A stretch of 64,000 nt of DNA from Leguminivora glycinivorella (Eukaryota; Arthropoda; Insecta; Lepidoptera; Tortricidae), in assembly GCF_023078275.1 (NCBI RefSeq), contig NC_062990.1:11423549-11487548 (forward strand), read 5' to 3'. Position 1 is the stretch's first letter. Each line of letters begins with the position of its first letter. Below are positions 43,438 through 54,504 of the stretch, one piece after another. The notes beneath the pieces are model-generated. The model did not search any database, had not been told where the DNA came from, and saw nothing but the letters and a program-made list of their open reading frames with translations. A program made the position numbers and the translations under genes.

Positions 43438-46400
43438 TAGTTTAAAAAATCTTTTTCAAAATCAGATGATGCCAGCGATCTCATGTGGGTATTTAAATCT
43501 ATGTAACTTTTTAACCACATAGACTGCTGAAATTTAAGAATGCGATGTATTTTACTTAATACCAAACCATTCTTCAAACACTGTTTTAGATTTCGATAAT
43601 GAATTACATAATTAGTTTTTCTATTTAAATTAGGAATCAGTTTTTTTTCTTTACAATTACCCAAACAAACGTTTTCAGGACAGAATGGTAAATCTGAATG
43701 TGAGTCATGAATTTCGTTAGGGTATTCGAGGTCAACTTCTAATATGAAACCATGATCAGCGTCATCGGCTATATTGAAGTCTGTATCTACATGAACCCAT
43801 TCAAATTTACCTGTAGGGAGACATTGAGACATAGCCCATCCGTAAAGGTTGTTTGCATCAAAATACATAAGATAGGACGATGGTATGTTTGAATCAAAAT
43901 CACCCATAAATTTATTATTAGCTTTCGCATATCTGTTACTACATTGCGATATGCCACCTCGAATATTTTTTGCAATGAATGATATTTTATCTATATCAGT
44001 TAGGAGTTCTAATTTTATTTTTGTAGTAAATAACATTGCATCCCAACTTAATCCTGGAGCAGTATAATAATGAGCGGGATCTAAACCATACGTCTTAAGA
44101 CAAAGGTTTCTAAAATTTTCAAATACGTCAGCCAGTAACAAAACATCTGTTTTTAGGTATAAATCGGAGTAATCGCCCATATTTTTGCAACGAAAATGGG
44201 ACCAAACATCTTTTGCATGATTATAATCATCTTCTGAGATGTGACTATCAGTCAAAGAACTAAAAAAATTGTCTTTAGAGGGAAGATCAGTTAACTTTAA
44301 AGAATCGTATGATGTCATGTATTCATACGGATACACACCCTTTCGTAATAAGCGTTTAAAATCGTCCTCACAAGTGAAATTCAATTTTAATTCATGAAAT
44401 TGTTTAGGAAACAAGTTTTTTGCTAGTTTATCAAGATTGCTGGGCATAAATTTAAGTGAATCTACAAACCTCAATTTGATTGTGCGATTATTTATTTGTA
44501 ACTTCTTAGAAAATGAAATGTATTTTTCTTTGTTCTGTGGAATCAATTCAATGTCCCCTTCCACCAAACCAAGTCCATGTACTATGAAATGACTATCATA
44601 GTTACTCAAATTATGAAAAAATACAGGTATAAATTGAGGTGCTTTGTATTTTTCGGAACAAAATGTATGTGCTACGCCTTCGTAAAGACCAGTATGGAAA
44701 TTGTAGGAAATGATAGAATCACTATTTAAATTTCTATCACAAATGTAACATGTCCTACTCTGAGCAATATGTTTATTATTTTCAATGGATAAAGGCAATG
44801 GAGTTTTTCCGAAAGTATTCCTCTTACAAATGCTTTTTAAATCTTTTTCTATGTACTTCATAAATACCTGGGTGCAATCTTTACCTTTGTATGTTCTATA
44901 CACAGACAATTTATCATTATAAGAACACTTAATATAATATCCAAAACTATATACCTCATGTTTTTGAATATTTGTAGTAGAAGATGTTGTAGGGTTATTT
45001 GACTGTGTTGCTATTGGGTTTAAAAAGGCTTCAAAATCAGCATAAACAACAAAAGGCACCCTTAATTTACGTTCGTAATTATCGAAGGTAACTTCATTGG
45101 TGGGAACGTTTTCATTGAACCAGTTTTTCTTTTTATCTTGTTCTGAAGGTAAATGTGTGCAAACATGGAAACAATCGTTTTTTTGATGTTTCATTAAATT
45201 TTCGTGAGTTGTGAAGTTGGATAAGCATCCATCGCAAATATGAACAGCATGCTGTGTATTTGATAATTGCTTAGATACTAATCTAGATAAGTTTTTGATA
45301 AAGCAATAATGTCCGTTACTATTTTTGGATATATACAATAAGTTCAAATGGATATCTTTTCTACACTTTGTTAAATGCAATGGTCCTACTATATCATGTT
45401 TTTTATTTTGAGAATTGTATTCAATTCCAAAAACGTTTATGCTCATATTATTATTATTTTCAAATTTTGGAATATCCCCCAATTTTATTGGAAAAGTTAA
45501 ATCTCTAAAATTCAATTTATTTTTATGAACAATATACGATTTAGTACAGTTTGAACGATGGTTTGTTGGGGGGTATAATCCTGACAATACTGCCCATCTA
45601 AAACATTCTTGATCACTATTTTTTACATTAATAACTGCTTTTTTATTTTGAATATCTCGTGGTAACTCAATATAAGAAGAACCGCGCAACGGATTAAATT
45701 TGTTAACATTAACATCTAGATAGTTAAATTTTACTAAACCCCACCCACTGTCTTTTCTTTCAAAGTTAGATAATTTTGTTAATATATCCTTAATCACGGA
45801 CTCGAAAATTTCATCCTTGTCGCTACTAGTATCAATAATATTGTTACATAATTGGAAATCAAAAGTATTATTGATTTGTTTGCTCTCTTGTGTAAAATCG
45901 GCATTTAGAATAAAGTTAACTTTCAATGCAAAATGATTACTAAGGGAACGATCCAATAATGCAAAGATTTTATCTCTATTCTTTTGTAAAATAGTTTCAG
46001 GTGTAAAAGGTTGGTAAACTTTTTCATTAAGTAGTATTCTATAAGTGGCCACCCTATTCTTAAACGCATTCTCAATTAATTGAACATCAATCCATTCTAA
46101 GTCAGATCTTATAACATTATTTTTATGAAGATTACTGTTTAAATGATTTTTAAAATATCTTTTAGACACTAACTTTTTACATACAGAACATTCAATTTCA
46201 GCATTATTATTTGTACTTACAATGACAGAAGGGGTTGGTTTAGATGACGTTGATGATGTAGGCTCAACAGCTAGGCGACTTTTCTTAACAGATACTTCTT
46301 CTTCTGTCTCTAAAACTGTAGCCGACCTTTTCAATCCACCTCCTATTTGAGAAGATCTAAAACAACGAAAACATATACATTTATAAATACTCTGATGCGA

Positions 46401-47148
46401 GATATAATTAAAAATATTTAAATGTTACTTCATTTATACTAACTCAAATCTTTTCGACACTGCTGACAATAGGCTTGCATCATTAAAACACCGTCAATTA
46501 CATCTTCAGATACAGTTTTCTTCTTGGAATCGTTGATATAATGACCACTACATGGTGTAAAGTATGGTTTAATATCAAAATCTTCCACTAATGTAGAAGG
46601 TAACTTATTTTCTGTGTACCAGAGCCTTATACTGTTATGGAAACATTTTAAAATAAATTCTTTACTTAATTGTGCAATCTTGTCACGAGGTAAAGTGGGA
46701 CCAATATGATAGTAAGTAAAAACCATTTTGGAAATGAACGTCACAAATAAGTATTACAATTATTGAAGCACGGTGGTAAAACACTGAATGATAACAATCT
46801 CAGATACCCCGTTTATATATGTGGGCTCTCCCACCTCACCATCAACGTAACAATAAGATCAAGTATCACCTCGTTAAAAAACTATCCTATTGTTCAGCAG
46901 GTAATGGAATAATCGCTACAAGTAGAAACAAGATCCGGTCATAACAAGTTAAAACTCAACATGAAGCAGGTATTCGTTAAATGGTTTGAACATGCAGGAA
47001 CATGAATATTTTAAGTGGAAATAACTTACGTCTCTCCGTGACATTGGCTCACAAGTCGGGCGGCTTCATATAACTCTTCATCTAGTTCGATTACTTCACA
47101 GAGTCTTATAAGTTCCGCATCATAAACATCACAGTTCAGAGAATCCAT
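43437..47148 (-). CDS. POLB: Protein-primed family B DNA polymerase (spliced 5' part)
   Basis: Predicted join(47148..47030, 46356..43437) on the minus strand: about 1,012 residues before a stop. Exon 1 encodes MDSLNCDVYDAELIRLC onward and ends at donor GAC|GTAAGT. The 673 nt intron ends at TTGTTTTAG, and the reading frame is kept across the junction. There is no ATG near the exon 2 start, which supports the splice. Zinc-finger-like C-x2-C-x11-H-x5-H near 96-117 and a second Cys/His group near 415. Exonuclease motifs: YADFEAF (about 480), NLSNYDSHF and YLKTDVLLLADV. Palm motif A: YFDANNLYG (about 875). The frame stops at 43439-43437 directly after an in-frame T_TTA_AAC heptamer. Replicates the element by protein priming. 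Confidence 0.88.
43440..43446 (-). other. T_TTA_AAC heptamer at the POLB frame break
   Basis: On the minus strand TTTAAAC is in register with the upstream frame (codons TTA AAC), immediately before TAA. It is the canonical -1 slippery heptamer, and the downstream half lies in the -1 frame. Confidence 0.6.
46439..46726 (-). CDS. Small ORF nested in the POLB intron
   Basis: 95 codons from ATG 46726 (MVFTYYHIGPTLPRDKIA onward) to YCQQCRKDLS. A Cys pair (C-x2-C) lies near the end. A TATA box (46812-46819) sits about 90 bp upstream, with an arthropod-like initiator TCAGT near 46780, so it may have its own promoter. I do not recognise the family. Same strand as POLB. Confidence 0.55.
   Translation of the reverse strand: MVFTYYHIGPTLPRDKIAQLSKEFILKCFHNSIRLWYTENKLPSTLVEDFDIKPYFTPCSGHYINDSKKKTVSEDVIDGVLMMQAYCQQCRKDLS
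46812..46819 (-). promoter_or_regulatory. TATA box of the intron-nested ORF
   Basis: TATATAAA on the minus strand, followed about 30-35 nt later by TCAGT. Confidence 0.6.
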
Positions 47149-47404
47149 TGTCAAACGAAGCCGCCTCCCCACATTGAGTTTCTGCGTTAAGTAATTCAAT
47201 AAAGAGTATACATTTTATAAAACAAAGAGGGTTATTACATATTAACAAATGTAGTGGACCGACTTAACACTTTTCGTCATTTTTAATGTGAAACAATGCA
47301 AAAGAATATCTTACAAGGAAATTTACTTAAATCATAAAAAGGAAAGATAAGAAATGTGAAACACTTTAACACTATCCTACTGCTATCGTTAAAAATTATA
47401 TTTA

Positions 47405-47590
47405 TCACTGTTTCTTATTATCTATAAAATATTTTACACATGTGTCCTTAGAAGCTAATTGTTTTGTAATATTATATACAATATTTCGCGTATTTTGTAA
47501 TTCCAAGTCGTCTTCCAACGCAAAATACTTCAGTCTGACGTCCGCGTGCTTCCAGTGTTCCGTGGATGGGATGTTTTTGATTGTTTGCAT
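47405..47590 (-). CDS. Second TIR frame, right copy
   Basis: Identical to 35826-36011 in inverse orientation, in the -1 frame relative to the overlapping TIR gene; product unknown. Confidence 0.45.
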   Translation of the reverse strand: MQTIKNIPSTEHWKHADVRLKYFALEDDLELQNTRNIVYNITKQLASKDTCVKYFIDNKKQ

Positions 47591-48000
47591 ATCTCTATTT
47601 TAATTAAGTGAGATGAATACGCCCCATCATCTTGTCCAGATGATAAATTAGCCACGCCTTCTGGCGAACTTTTGCTTACATTCGAAGACCGTTTCAAGGT
47701 TTTACACTGCTTTTTAGGTCGTTCAAAGAAGCTGTCAATATTATTTCCAGGACGTTTCTTTGCGAGGGCTTGCTTAACTTTGAAACCAGCTGTACCTTCC
47801 TCATCGGTTGAATCACCCTGATTTTCCGGGTAGTAATAGTTCTTGAAAGTATTTTCAGAGAACTGAAACAATGAAAGACAATATTTTAAACACTATTAAC
47901 AATTCTATTAATTAAATACAAAGAACACTAGACGAAACAATATTATAAAAAGGCAATATGGGTTACAGTAATTTAAAAAGAAAAACATACTCACGTCCAT
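47530..48000 (-). CDS. TIR-encoded small spliced protein, right copy
   Basis: join(48000..47995, 47862..47530) on the minus strand, identical to the left TIR gene. Reads toward POLB, so read-through transcripts into the POLB 5' region are possible. Confidence 0.65.
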
Positions 48001-49383
48001 TGTTGGATCTGTCTATAAACACTTCACTTTTGAACGCACACTCCACTTCTCTATATACCACACTAGATACAAGGAGCTCTGGTACAGAAGGCTGCCTCTA
48101 CAGGAATACTTATTCAGCCTCGACTCTCTTTGGCTTTTATACTCGTAATATGGTAGAGAGCAGGGGAACGTACCATAAATCTTGTTTCAACCAGTTCATC
48201 TTATACCTGAACGCAAACAATAAACTTTTTGTCATTTTACAATACAATAAACATCTATAATAAAGCAACTAAGTTGTTACAATAATAAATTCAAGTCACA
48301 AGAATTACCGGTGCGTTAGTCTAAAACATGTTTACACCAGTTAATGCTCTTTGTTAAATATGAATAGAAAGTATCATGCCTTGACATGTTCGTCGAAGGA
48401 TCTCTTTACCCAAAACCCGAATTATTCAAATAAGCGGAAACAATAAATATATATTATCTTTAAAAATGCACAAAAGACATTTTTATTCACATAGAATTAG
48501 CCTTAAACATGTTTTAACCGGTTCTCAGTTTCTCACGTCGTAACAAGTTTATTGAAAGTATGCATTCTCTTAAACAATACACAAGTCATAAAAATAATAA
48601 TAGACATAGGTAAGTAAATTATTCAAAGAAGGTACAATAAATAAAGCAATTAAGCAAAAACGCAACTTCACAAAATTACCGAGGTTTATTCAGATACAAA
48701 ACATTGAAATATATGTAAAAAAAAAGTTTGATAAGATGGGAAATTAACTTTTATTAAGACGTAATCAAAAAATTGACTTATTAATCATATGTACAAATTT
48801 GGTAATACAACAAAGAGATGTATGATAGAAATAGGTATAAGATATCATAAATATTCGAGAAAAAGAAAGATACGCTAGATAGGATCGTTAAGTTTAGGTA
48901 TTTGGATAAACTTAAATGTAACTCAGAAGTTCTTAAGTTAAAACGTAATTATAATACATTTCATAAATACCTACATTTATAGAAATAAAAGTAAAAGTAG
49001 GTGAAACTCAGTTAGGTTTCATAAAGGTAAGTCTAGACTACTTAAATTTGATTAGGTTACGAATGGAAAAGTTAGGTATTTTAATTAGGTTAGGTTAGGT
49101 TAGAATCGCAATCCATATGATTACAAAGTTATACTAAAAATTAATTATAAAATACCTATCAGTATGAGACACAAGGAAAAGGTGTGCATGACACTGCCAG
49201 GTAGCTGGGTAGGGTAACAATGGTCTAGCGCCGAGTCCAGATCGAACAATAGAAAGGGTCGGTAATCCTTTTGTGACCGTCGTGCACAAGGTTTATTGTG
49301 TAAAGAACGTATTCTGTAAATACTAGAAGGAGGCTTCTGAGAGCGTCGAGACCCAGCGCAATGAATCTAAATGGGGGGCTATT

Positions 49384-49427
<44 letters not shown>

Positions 49428-49511
49428 GTTCAGTAAGACCATGGATGGGCGGTGGTGGGGTCCTGGGAGCAGGCCCCAGACCCGGGCTGGTAACGGGGGT
49501 ACCCTACTACT

Positions 49512-49517
49512 CCGGTC
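49512..49517. other. Right target-site duplication CCGGTC
   Basis: Matches 33899-33904 exactly. Confidence 0.97.
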
Positions 49518-49750
49518 TGGCGTAGTCGGTAGTGACCCTGCCTGCTGCGCCGCGGTCCCGGGTTCGAATCCCGGTAAGGGCATTTATTTGTGTGATGAGC
49601 ACAGATATTTGTTCCTGAGTCATGGATGTTTTCTATGTATATACCTAAGTTGTCTGAGTACCCACAACACAAGCCTTCTTGAGCTTACCGTGGGGCTCAG
49701 TCAATCTGTGTCTGTGTAAGAATGTCCTATAATATTTATTTATTTATTTT
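49512..49750 (+). repeat. tRNA-derived SINE body (Polinton target)
   Basis: CTGGCGTAGTCGGTAGTGAC (A-box region) and GGGTTCGAATCCC (B-box), then a body with GTGATGAGCACAGATATTTG and a TTATTTATTTATTT tail. Its first bases lie at 33892-33904 on the other side of the Polinton. Confidence 0.85.
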
Positions 49751-49752
49751 AT

Positions 49753-50010
49753 TTACTCTAATTGGGAGGACCCAAATTCTGAATATGCCCCTATACTAGG
49801 GAGCTCATTCCACAACCGGAGCGTCTGCGGGAGAAAATTCCTCTGAAACCGCACGGTGCGCGACCATTTAGGTTGCAAGGTGTGTGGAGCGCCCTGTCGA
49901 TGGCGAGCGGTGCGATGATGAAAAGTGGCCGTTGGCATCATGTCAAACAGTTCCTCAGAACGCAACCCATTGTACAGGCGATAAGAACACATAAGGAGGC
50001 GAAGTCTATC
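49753..50010 (-). pseudogene. Non-LTR retrotransposon C-terminal fragment
   Basis: The minus-strand frame reads CSYRLYNGLRSEELFDMMP, HHRTARHRQGAPHTLQP, TVRFQRNFLPQTLRLWNELP, the typical C-terminal signature of insect jockey/CR1-type reverse transcriptases (RTARH...F...FLP.T..LWN.LP). No upstream RT core is present, so it is a 5'-truncated copy. Confidence 0.75.
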
Positions 50011-50020
50011 CTTATTTCCT

Positions 50021-50152
50021 TAGTGCGTTTTTTTTCGGGCTTTTCGGGCCGATATCTCATATATTTACGCCGCCATCTTAGTGTTTTTTGCCTTTGGAAT
50101 TTTCCTACTCCCGATACCTACCTATCGGATCGGATAATGGGAAAATGCACTA
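50021..50152. mobile_element. Palindromic MITE family G, copy 2 (diverged)
   Basis: TAGTGCGTTTTTTTTCGGGC at the left and CGGATCGGATAATGG, AAAATGCACTAA at the right. Confidence 0.75.
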
Positions 50153-50478
50153 AGGGTTCAATACCACCCGTGAGTTTGGCATCGTCGACAATTCGTACAG
50201 CAGCTGGTTTCCAGGAGCTCCTGCCCAAAGGCGACAGTATAGGTATCTCGTAACGTCGTGTTTTGCCCATTATAATGTATGTATGTATGTAAACACTTTA
50301 TTGTACATAAGACAAGTTAGGACATAGAAATACAGTATAGTTATGGTGTACAAAGGCGAACTTATCCCTATAAGGGATCTCTTCCAGTCAACCTTTGAGC
50401 GAATTGATTATAGTATACCTAACTTCGCCTGGCTTTGTCGCTTATCGGTCTTGGTATCCTCCAGTTGTCACGATGCTT
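50153..50478. other. Intergenic repeat-like sequence
   Basis: A GTATGTATGTATG microsatellite at about 50278-50290 precedes a sequence resembling a retroelement tail; no gene. Confidence 0.4.
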
Positions 50479-50621
50479 CATACGCGGATCCAGGGGGGGG
50501 GTTATGGGGGTCATGACCCCTCCCTGGAGCCTAGGTTGGCCATACAAATAGACCACCTGACCCCCCCTCTGAGGCCTGGGCCTTTACCACGTGACCCCCC
50601 CTGGGCACGAAGCTGGATCCG
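50479..50621. mobile_element. hAT-like G-rich MITE family Q, copy 2
   Basis: Flanked by the perfect 8 bp duplication CGATGCTT (50471-50478 and 50622-50629). Left end CATACGCGGATCCAG; right end trimmed at GGATCCG. Inverse orientation to copy 1. Confidence 0.88.
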
Positions 50622-50629
50622 CGATGCTT

Positions 50630-51865
50630 GCATAGCATTTCGACCACTTGAGATCATGTCCTAAGTACTAAAAGGGGCCAATATCACTAAATGCTCAATT
50701 TCTACCTTTCACCGTTTTCCACATATTTTTTAGTGACGGAACGGAGCACTAAAAATTCAAAAATCGGCCCAGAACATGTTTTCCACCCTTCAAGAAAGTT
50801 CAAGTGAATGAACTCATGAACACTTCTTCATCTAAAATATATTCTTAAATTGCTTCCTAACTCTTTAATTTCCATACTGAACGAAATCTGCTATCGACAT
50901 GGTTGTTAAGTGAAGGTCTACGGATTACCAAGGTACTTCTGCGGGTGGCGACACTCAGAACTAACGATGTCACGTACAAATTGTTAAGGATTATTCGATA
51001 GTAGCGACACGCTCAGCGGGATAGCTAAGTTTGTAATAGTTGTCGTATTTTTACGATGTTTGGGACTGGATAAAATCTTAATGCATACGTAATACCTACA
51101 ATAATACACGTGAACTACTTACTTACTTGAGAATCTGATTATCGACTTTGATAGGGCATTGGCCTCTGCGATTTAAAATCCTCCGCGAACACAGAAAATA
51201 ATGTAATTTATATAGTAATAGGTACAAATATGCTACAAGCGAAATAATATTCTTTTATAGGTATGTAGATATTTATGCACCTAGATATATGTATTTTTAA
51301 GACAATCACAATAGGTACTCACTGGGAAGCGAACTAAGTAGGTAAAACCTTGTGTAAAATTGAAAATAAATATGATATTAGACAAAATCCTTCCTTTATC
51401 AAAAGTTACATTTTGCGCCATCTGTGAACAGACCTCGGTACTACTTCACTGTCAACGTTATGGCTAGGTTAGGAATACTTTAAGGAATAAAGTGATGTGC
51501 TACTGATACATGGGAACAATTCTGTAAGTTCGCACTTACTTGCATAGATGGCGCTTTTACATAGTCATGAAGTCCTATGTGATCCTTTTACTTCTTTTAG
51601 TAGACGAGCAGACAGGTCACCTAATGGTAAACCATCACCGCCGCCCATGGTCACCGGAAACACCAGAAGGGTTGGACATTACCTTTACAATTATGTATTT
51701 TCATATTTGCTATTCGTAGGTATCAAGTAGGTATTAAAAAAAAGAAGGGGTTTAGTCACACAGTGACGATGTCTCCCTTTTTTATTATTTATTTATTATT
51801 AATGCACAGTACAGGTCTTAAATCTAAGCAAGTTCCTGCAAAACTGTATATACAGTTTGACTGCA
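50630..51865. other. Intergenic, one repeat fragment
   Basis: Around 51595-51690 (minus) is the counterpart of the 25935-25995 fragment (GGTAAACCATCACCGCC). Otherwise AT-rich with no supported gene. Confidence 0.4.
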
Positions 51866-51988
51866 GCACGGGAAGCATGGTCGCGCGATAGACGATAAAA
51901 TAGCAGGCCGTCCCTATCGCACTATTTGTAAGTGCGATAGGGACGGCCTGATATCTTATCGTCTATCGCGCGACCATGCTTCCCGTGC
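51866..51988. mobile_element. Palindromic MITE (GCACGGGAAGCATGGTCG), full copy 2
   Basis: Same 123 bp length and near-perfect arms as 5870-5992, with the centre in the opposite orientation. Confidence 0.9.
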
Positions 51989-52084
51989 TGGTATATGAGT
52001 CTCTTTATATCTCATGTTTATACTTATATTTTATTTTAATCTAACTGTTCACTTAAGCGGCACTTGCATGTATGCAGTTGTCAC

Positions 52085-52440
52085 ACAAGTGTTTGCAACA
52101 AGTGCAGTTTCAAGGCGCTTTTAAATTTATTTTTATTTTTCTCTTGTCGAATGGTCTCGTCTCGGGTAGACTATTCAGTAAATACGGAATTCTTTTCCTT
52201 AGAGTTCTATCTCCAAAATAATTACTAACCCGGGGAACATCAAATTTTCGCGCTGTTACTGCCCTTGTTCCATGCTTATGTTCTATCAGTATATCAGTAT
52301 ACCCTGGGGATCGATTTTTTAATTTCGAACGCACGAAAGTCTGTGGAAAACGACGTAACGCTATTTTTGAAAAAGGACGGCTAGTAATTTTAAATCTAGT
52401 GGTAATAACCACTCGTTTTCGATTCAGTAGAATTTAAATC
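52085..52440 (-). pseudogene. Non-LTR retrotransposon C-terminal fragment
   Basis: The minus-strand frame contains HKHGTRAVTARKFDVPRVSN and LRKRIPYLLNSLP, resembling the C-terminal end of jockey-like RT proteins (H..GTR...P......R....LLN.LP). Truncated, no RT core. Confidence 0.55.
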
Positions 52441-52678
52441 GCTAGTAGTGGAGATATTATTGAACGAATTTCACGAAATCGAATGACCGAGATTCAATAA
52501 TCGGCCCCCAGTATAGAATAGTACATTACATCAGAGGCCGGGAAAATGAGGATTTCCGGCCAAGTGGGTATATACGGCCGAGCGAGCGTGCGAGCGAGGC
52601 CGGATAGGGATACGAGGCTGGGAATCCGTTTTCACGCCGAGGCATGTATAGTGCTTTTCTCAAACATACAATGAAATA

Positions 52679-53240
52679 AAAAAACTGGCCAAGAGCGTGT
52701 CGGGCCACGCTCAGTGTAGGGTTCCGTAGTTTTCCGTATTTTTCTCAAAAACTACTGTACCTATCAAGTTCAAAACAATTTTCCTAGAAAGTATTTATAA
52801 AGTTCTACTTTTGTGACTTTTTTCATATTTTTTAAACATATGGTTCAAAAGTTAGAGGGGGGGGACGCACTTTTTTTTCCTTTAGGAGCGATTATTTCCG
52901 AAAATATTAATTTTATCAAAAAACGATCTTAGTAAACCCTTATTCATTTTTTAATACCTATCCAACAATATATCACACGTTGGGGTTGGAATGAAAAAAA
53001 AAATCAGCCCCCACTTTACATGTAGGGGGGGTACCCTAATAAAACATTTTTTTCCATTTTTTGTTTTTGCACTTTGTTGGCGTAATTGATGTACATATTG
53101 GTACCAAATTTCAGCTTTCTAGTGCTAACGGTTACTGAGATTATCCGCGGACGGACGGACGGACGGACGGACGGACGGACGGACAGACAGACATGGCGAA
53201 ACTATAAGGGTTCCTAGTTGACTACGGAACCCTAAAAAAA
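52679..53240 (+). repeat. Dispersed repeat family E, copy 2
   Basis: CTGGCCAAGAGCGTGTCGGG to CTACGGAACCCTAAAA; extended GGAC microsatellite near 53150-53183. Confidence 0.9.
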
Positions 53241-54029
53241 TGCTCTAAAGGACAATATTTTATAAAAAAAAGTTACTTTGCAGGCCTAGGCCTAAAAAAT
53301 AATATGAAATCCCTTTACAGTCCTCTCGAGTTGTTGCGCCCAAAAAGCGATACTTCCCAGCCCATTTTAAGGAACGTAAAGACAATATTTCATTGCATGT
53401 TTGAGAAAAATACATTACCTAACTCTATTTGAAGATATAATTTGCACATGAACCTGGCTTCATCTGATGGAGGCGATGCCAGGATCATATTACAAGTATG
53501 TGCAAAACGTGTAAAAAAATAAGAAAATATTTTTTACGTGATAATTATTTATTTTCAACAAGCCTCTTAGCATAGTCACAGCTAAATAATGTTCATAAGG
53601 ATATTAAGTGTATAATCAAAGGCATATTTCAAACATTTCTGTCCAAATAACAAACCCACATCCACTATAGTTACCAAAACCACGACTGATGCCATAGTGC
53701 TATCTTTGTTACCTTTATTAAGAGTGAAAGAGATGGCACTATAATACCAGTAACTGCTGTGCATGGTAACTACAGCAGAGTCAATCTCAGAATTGAATAT
53801 CTACTTATTAAACTTTACAATATACAGTGATTATCTGATTACTTACAAATGCACAATATGAAGTTTATAACAAAGATTTAGATAAAATCGTATGAGTCAT
53901 AATTAAAAATTTAACGCCTAGAAATAACAGTTCCCAAAGTATAATCCAACAAGGACATAGTTTTACATCATATATAAATCAAACATACACATCTGGCACT
54001 TTACAATATTATGTGAACTACACCACAAG
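53241..54029. other. Intergenic, no gene recognised
   Basis: AT-rich flank downstream of beclin; open frames lack domains. Confidence 0.45.
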
Positions 54030-54402
54030 CACAGTATAATAAAGAATAGTATTGTACAGTATGGCCACACCCACTCCACTGAAAGTGCATGCGCGGATCC
54101 AGGGGGGGGGGGGGTATTGGGGGTCATGACCCCCCCTGGAGCCTAGGTTGGCCATACAAATAGACCACGTGACCCCCCCTGGGGCCTGTGTCTTTATACC
54201 ATGTGACCCCCCCCTGGGCACGAAGCTGGATCCGCGCTTGTGAAAGTGCCGCCCACCCCCTCTCGGATACCTCACAGTTACTGCTTGTCAAAAACGCGAA
54301 CAGTCGACCTGTTATATTTCAGTCATACAAGCAACTATGCGTTCACCTACACAAGCTTAGACTGTGGGCTAGGCACGTGCCTCTTTCATATATTTGATCG
54401 CC
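54030..54402 (+). repeat. Dispersed repeat R, interrupted copy
   Basis: Matches 20137-20351 but is split after TGAAAGTG by the MITE at 54088-54240. Confidence 0.8.
54088..54240. mobile_element. hAT-like G-rich MITE family Q, copy 3
   Basis: Termini CATGCGCGGATCCAG and CTGGATCCGCGCTTG; perfect 8 bp duplication TGAAAGTG (54080-54087 and 54241-54248). The empty site is seen in repeat R at 20137-20351. Confidence 0.93.
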
Positions 54403-54450
54403 TCTATCAGAGGTGTGCCACAAGTTTAAAAACAACAATAATATATAACA

Positions 54451-54456
54451 TTTATT
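54451..54456 (-). terminator. Likely beclin polyadenylation signal
   Basis: AATAAA on the minus strand about 50 nt after the beclin stop codon. Confidence 0.6.
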
Positions 54457-54504
54457 CGCTAAAATGTACAAGAATACATACTAATATCACAGCAAATTAA
54501 GGTA

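Larger units (their letters stand above)
46357..47029 (-). other. Predicted POLB intron
   Basis: GTAAGT at 47029-47024 and TTTTAG ending at 46357, phase 2. It contains a complete small ORF and TATA box in the same orientation. Confidence 0.75.
33905..49511. mobile_element. Complete Polinton/Maverick element, 15,607 bp
   Basis: Ends begin AGTAGTAGGG and are inverse of each other over 2,227 bp. A perfect 6 bp duplication CCGGTC flanks the element. The interior encodes protein-primed POLB, retroviral-like integrase with chromodomain, FtsK/A32-like ATPase, adenain-like protease, and major and minor capsid proteins, which is the defining Polinton set. All core genes are on the minus strand. Both TIRs carry a small spliced gene. 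ATPase, integrase, major capsid, protease and the conserved 281-codon gene are open; POLB, minor capsid and the small hydrophobic gene each have a one-base frame offset. Near-identical TIRs suggest a young insertion. Confidence 0.98.
47285..49511 (-). repeat. Polinton right terminal inverted repeat
   Basis: 2,227 bp inverse copy of 33905-36131. Same total length because a 3 bp poly-A difference is offset by a 3 bp T-run difference. Confidence 0.97.

Noticed and set aside
33905..49511. Interpretation as an integrated adenovirus or virophage
   Set aside because: Retroviral-like integrase with chromodomain, 6 bp TSD and long TIRs define a Polinton; the shared capsid and protease genes reflect common ancestry.
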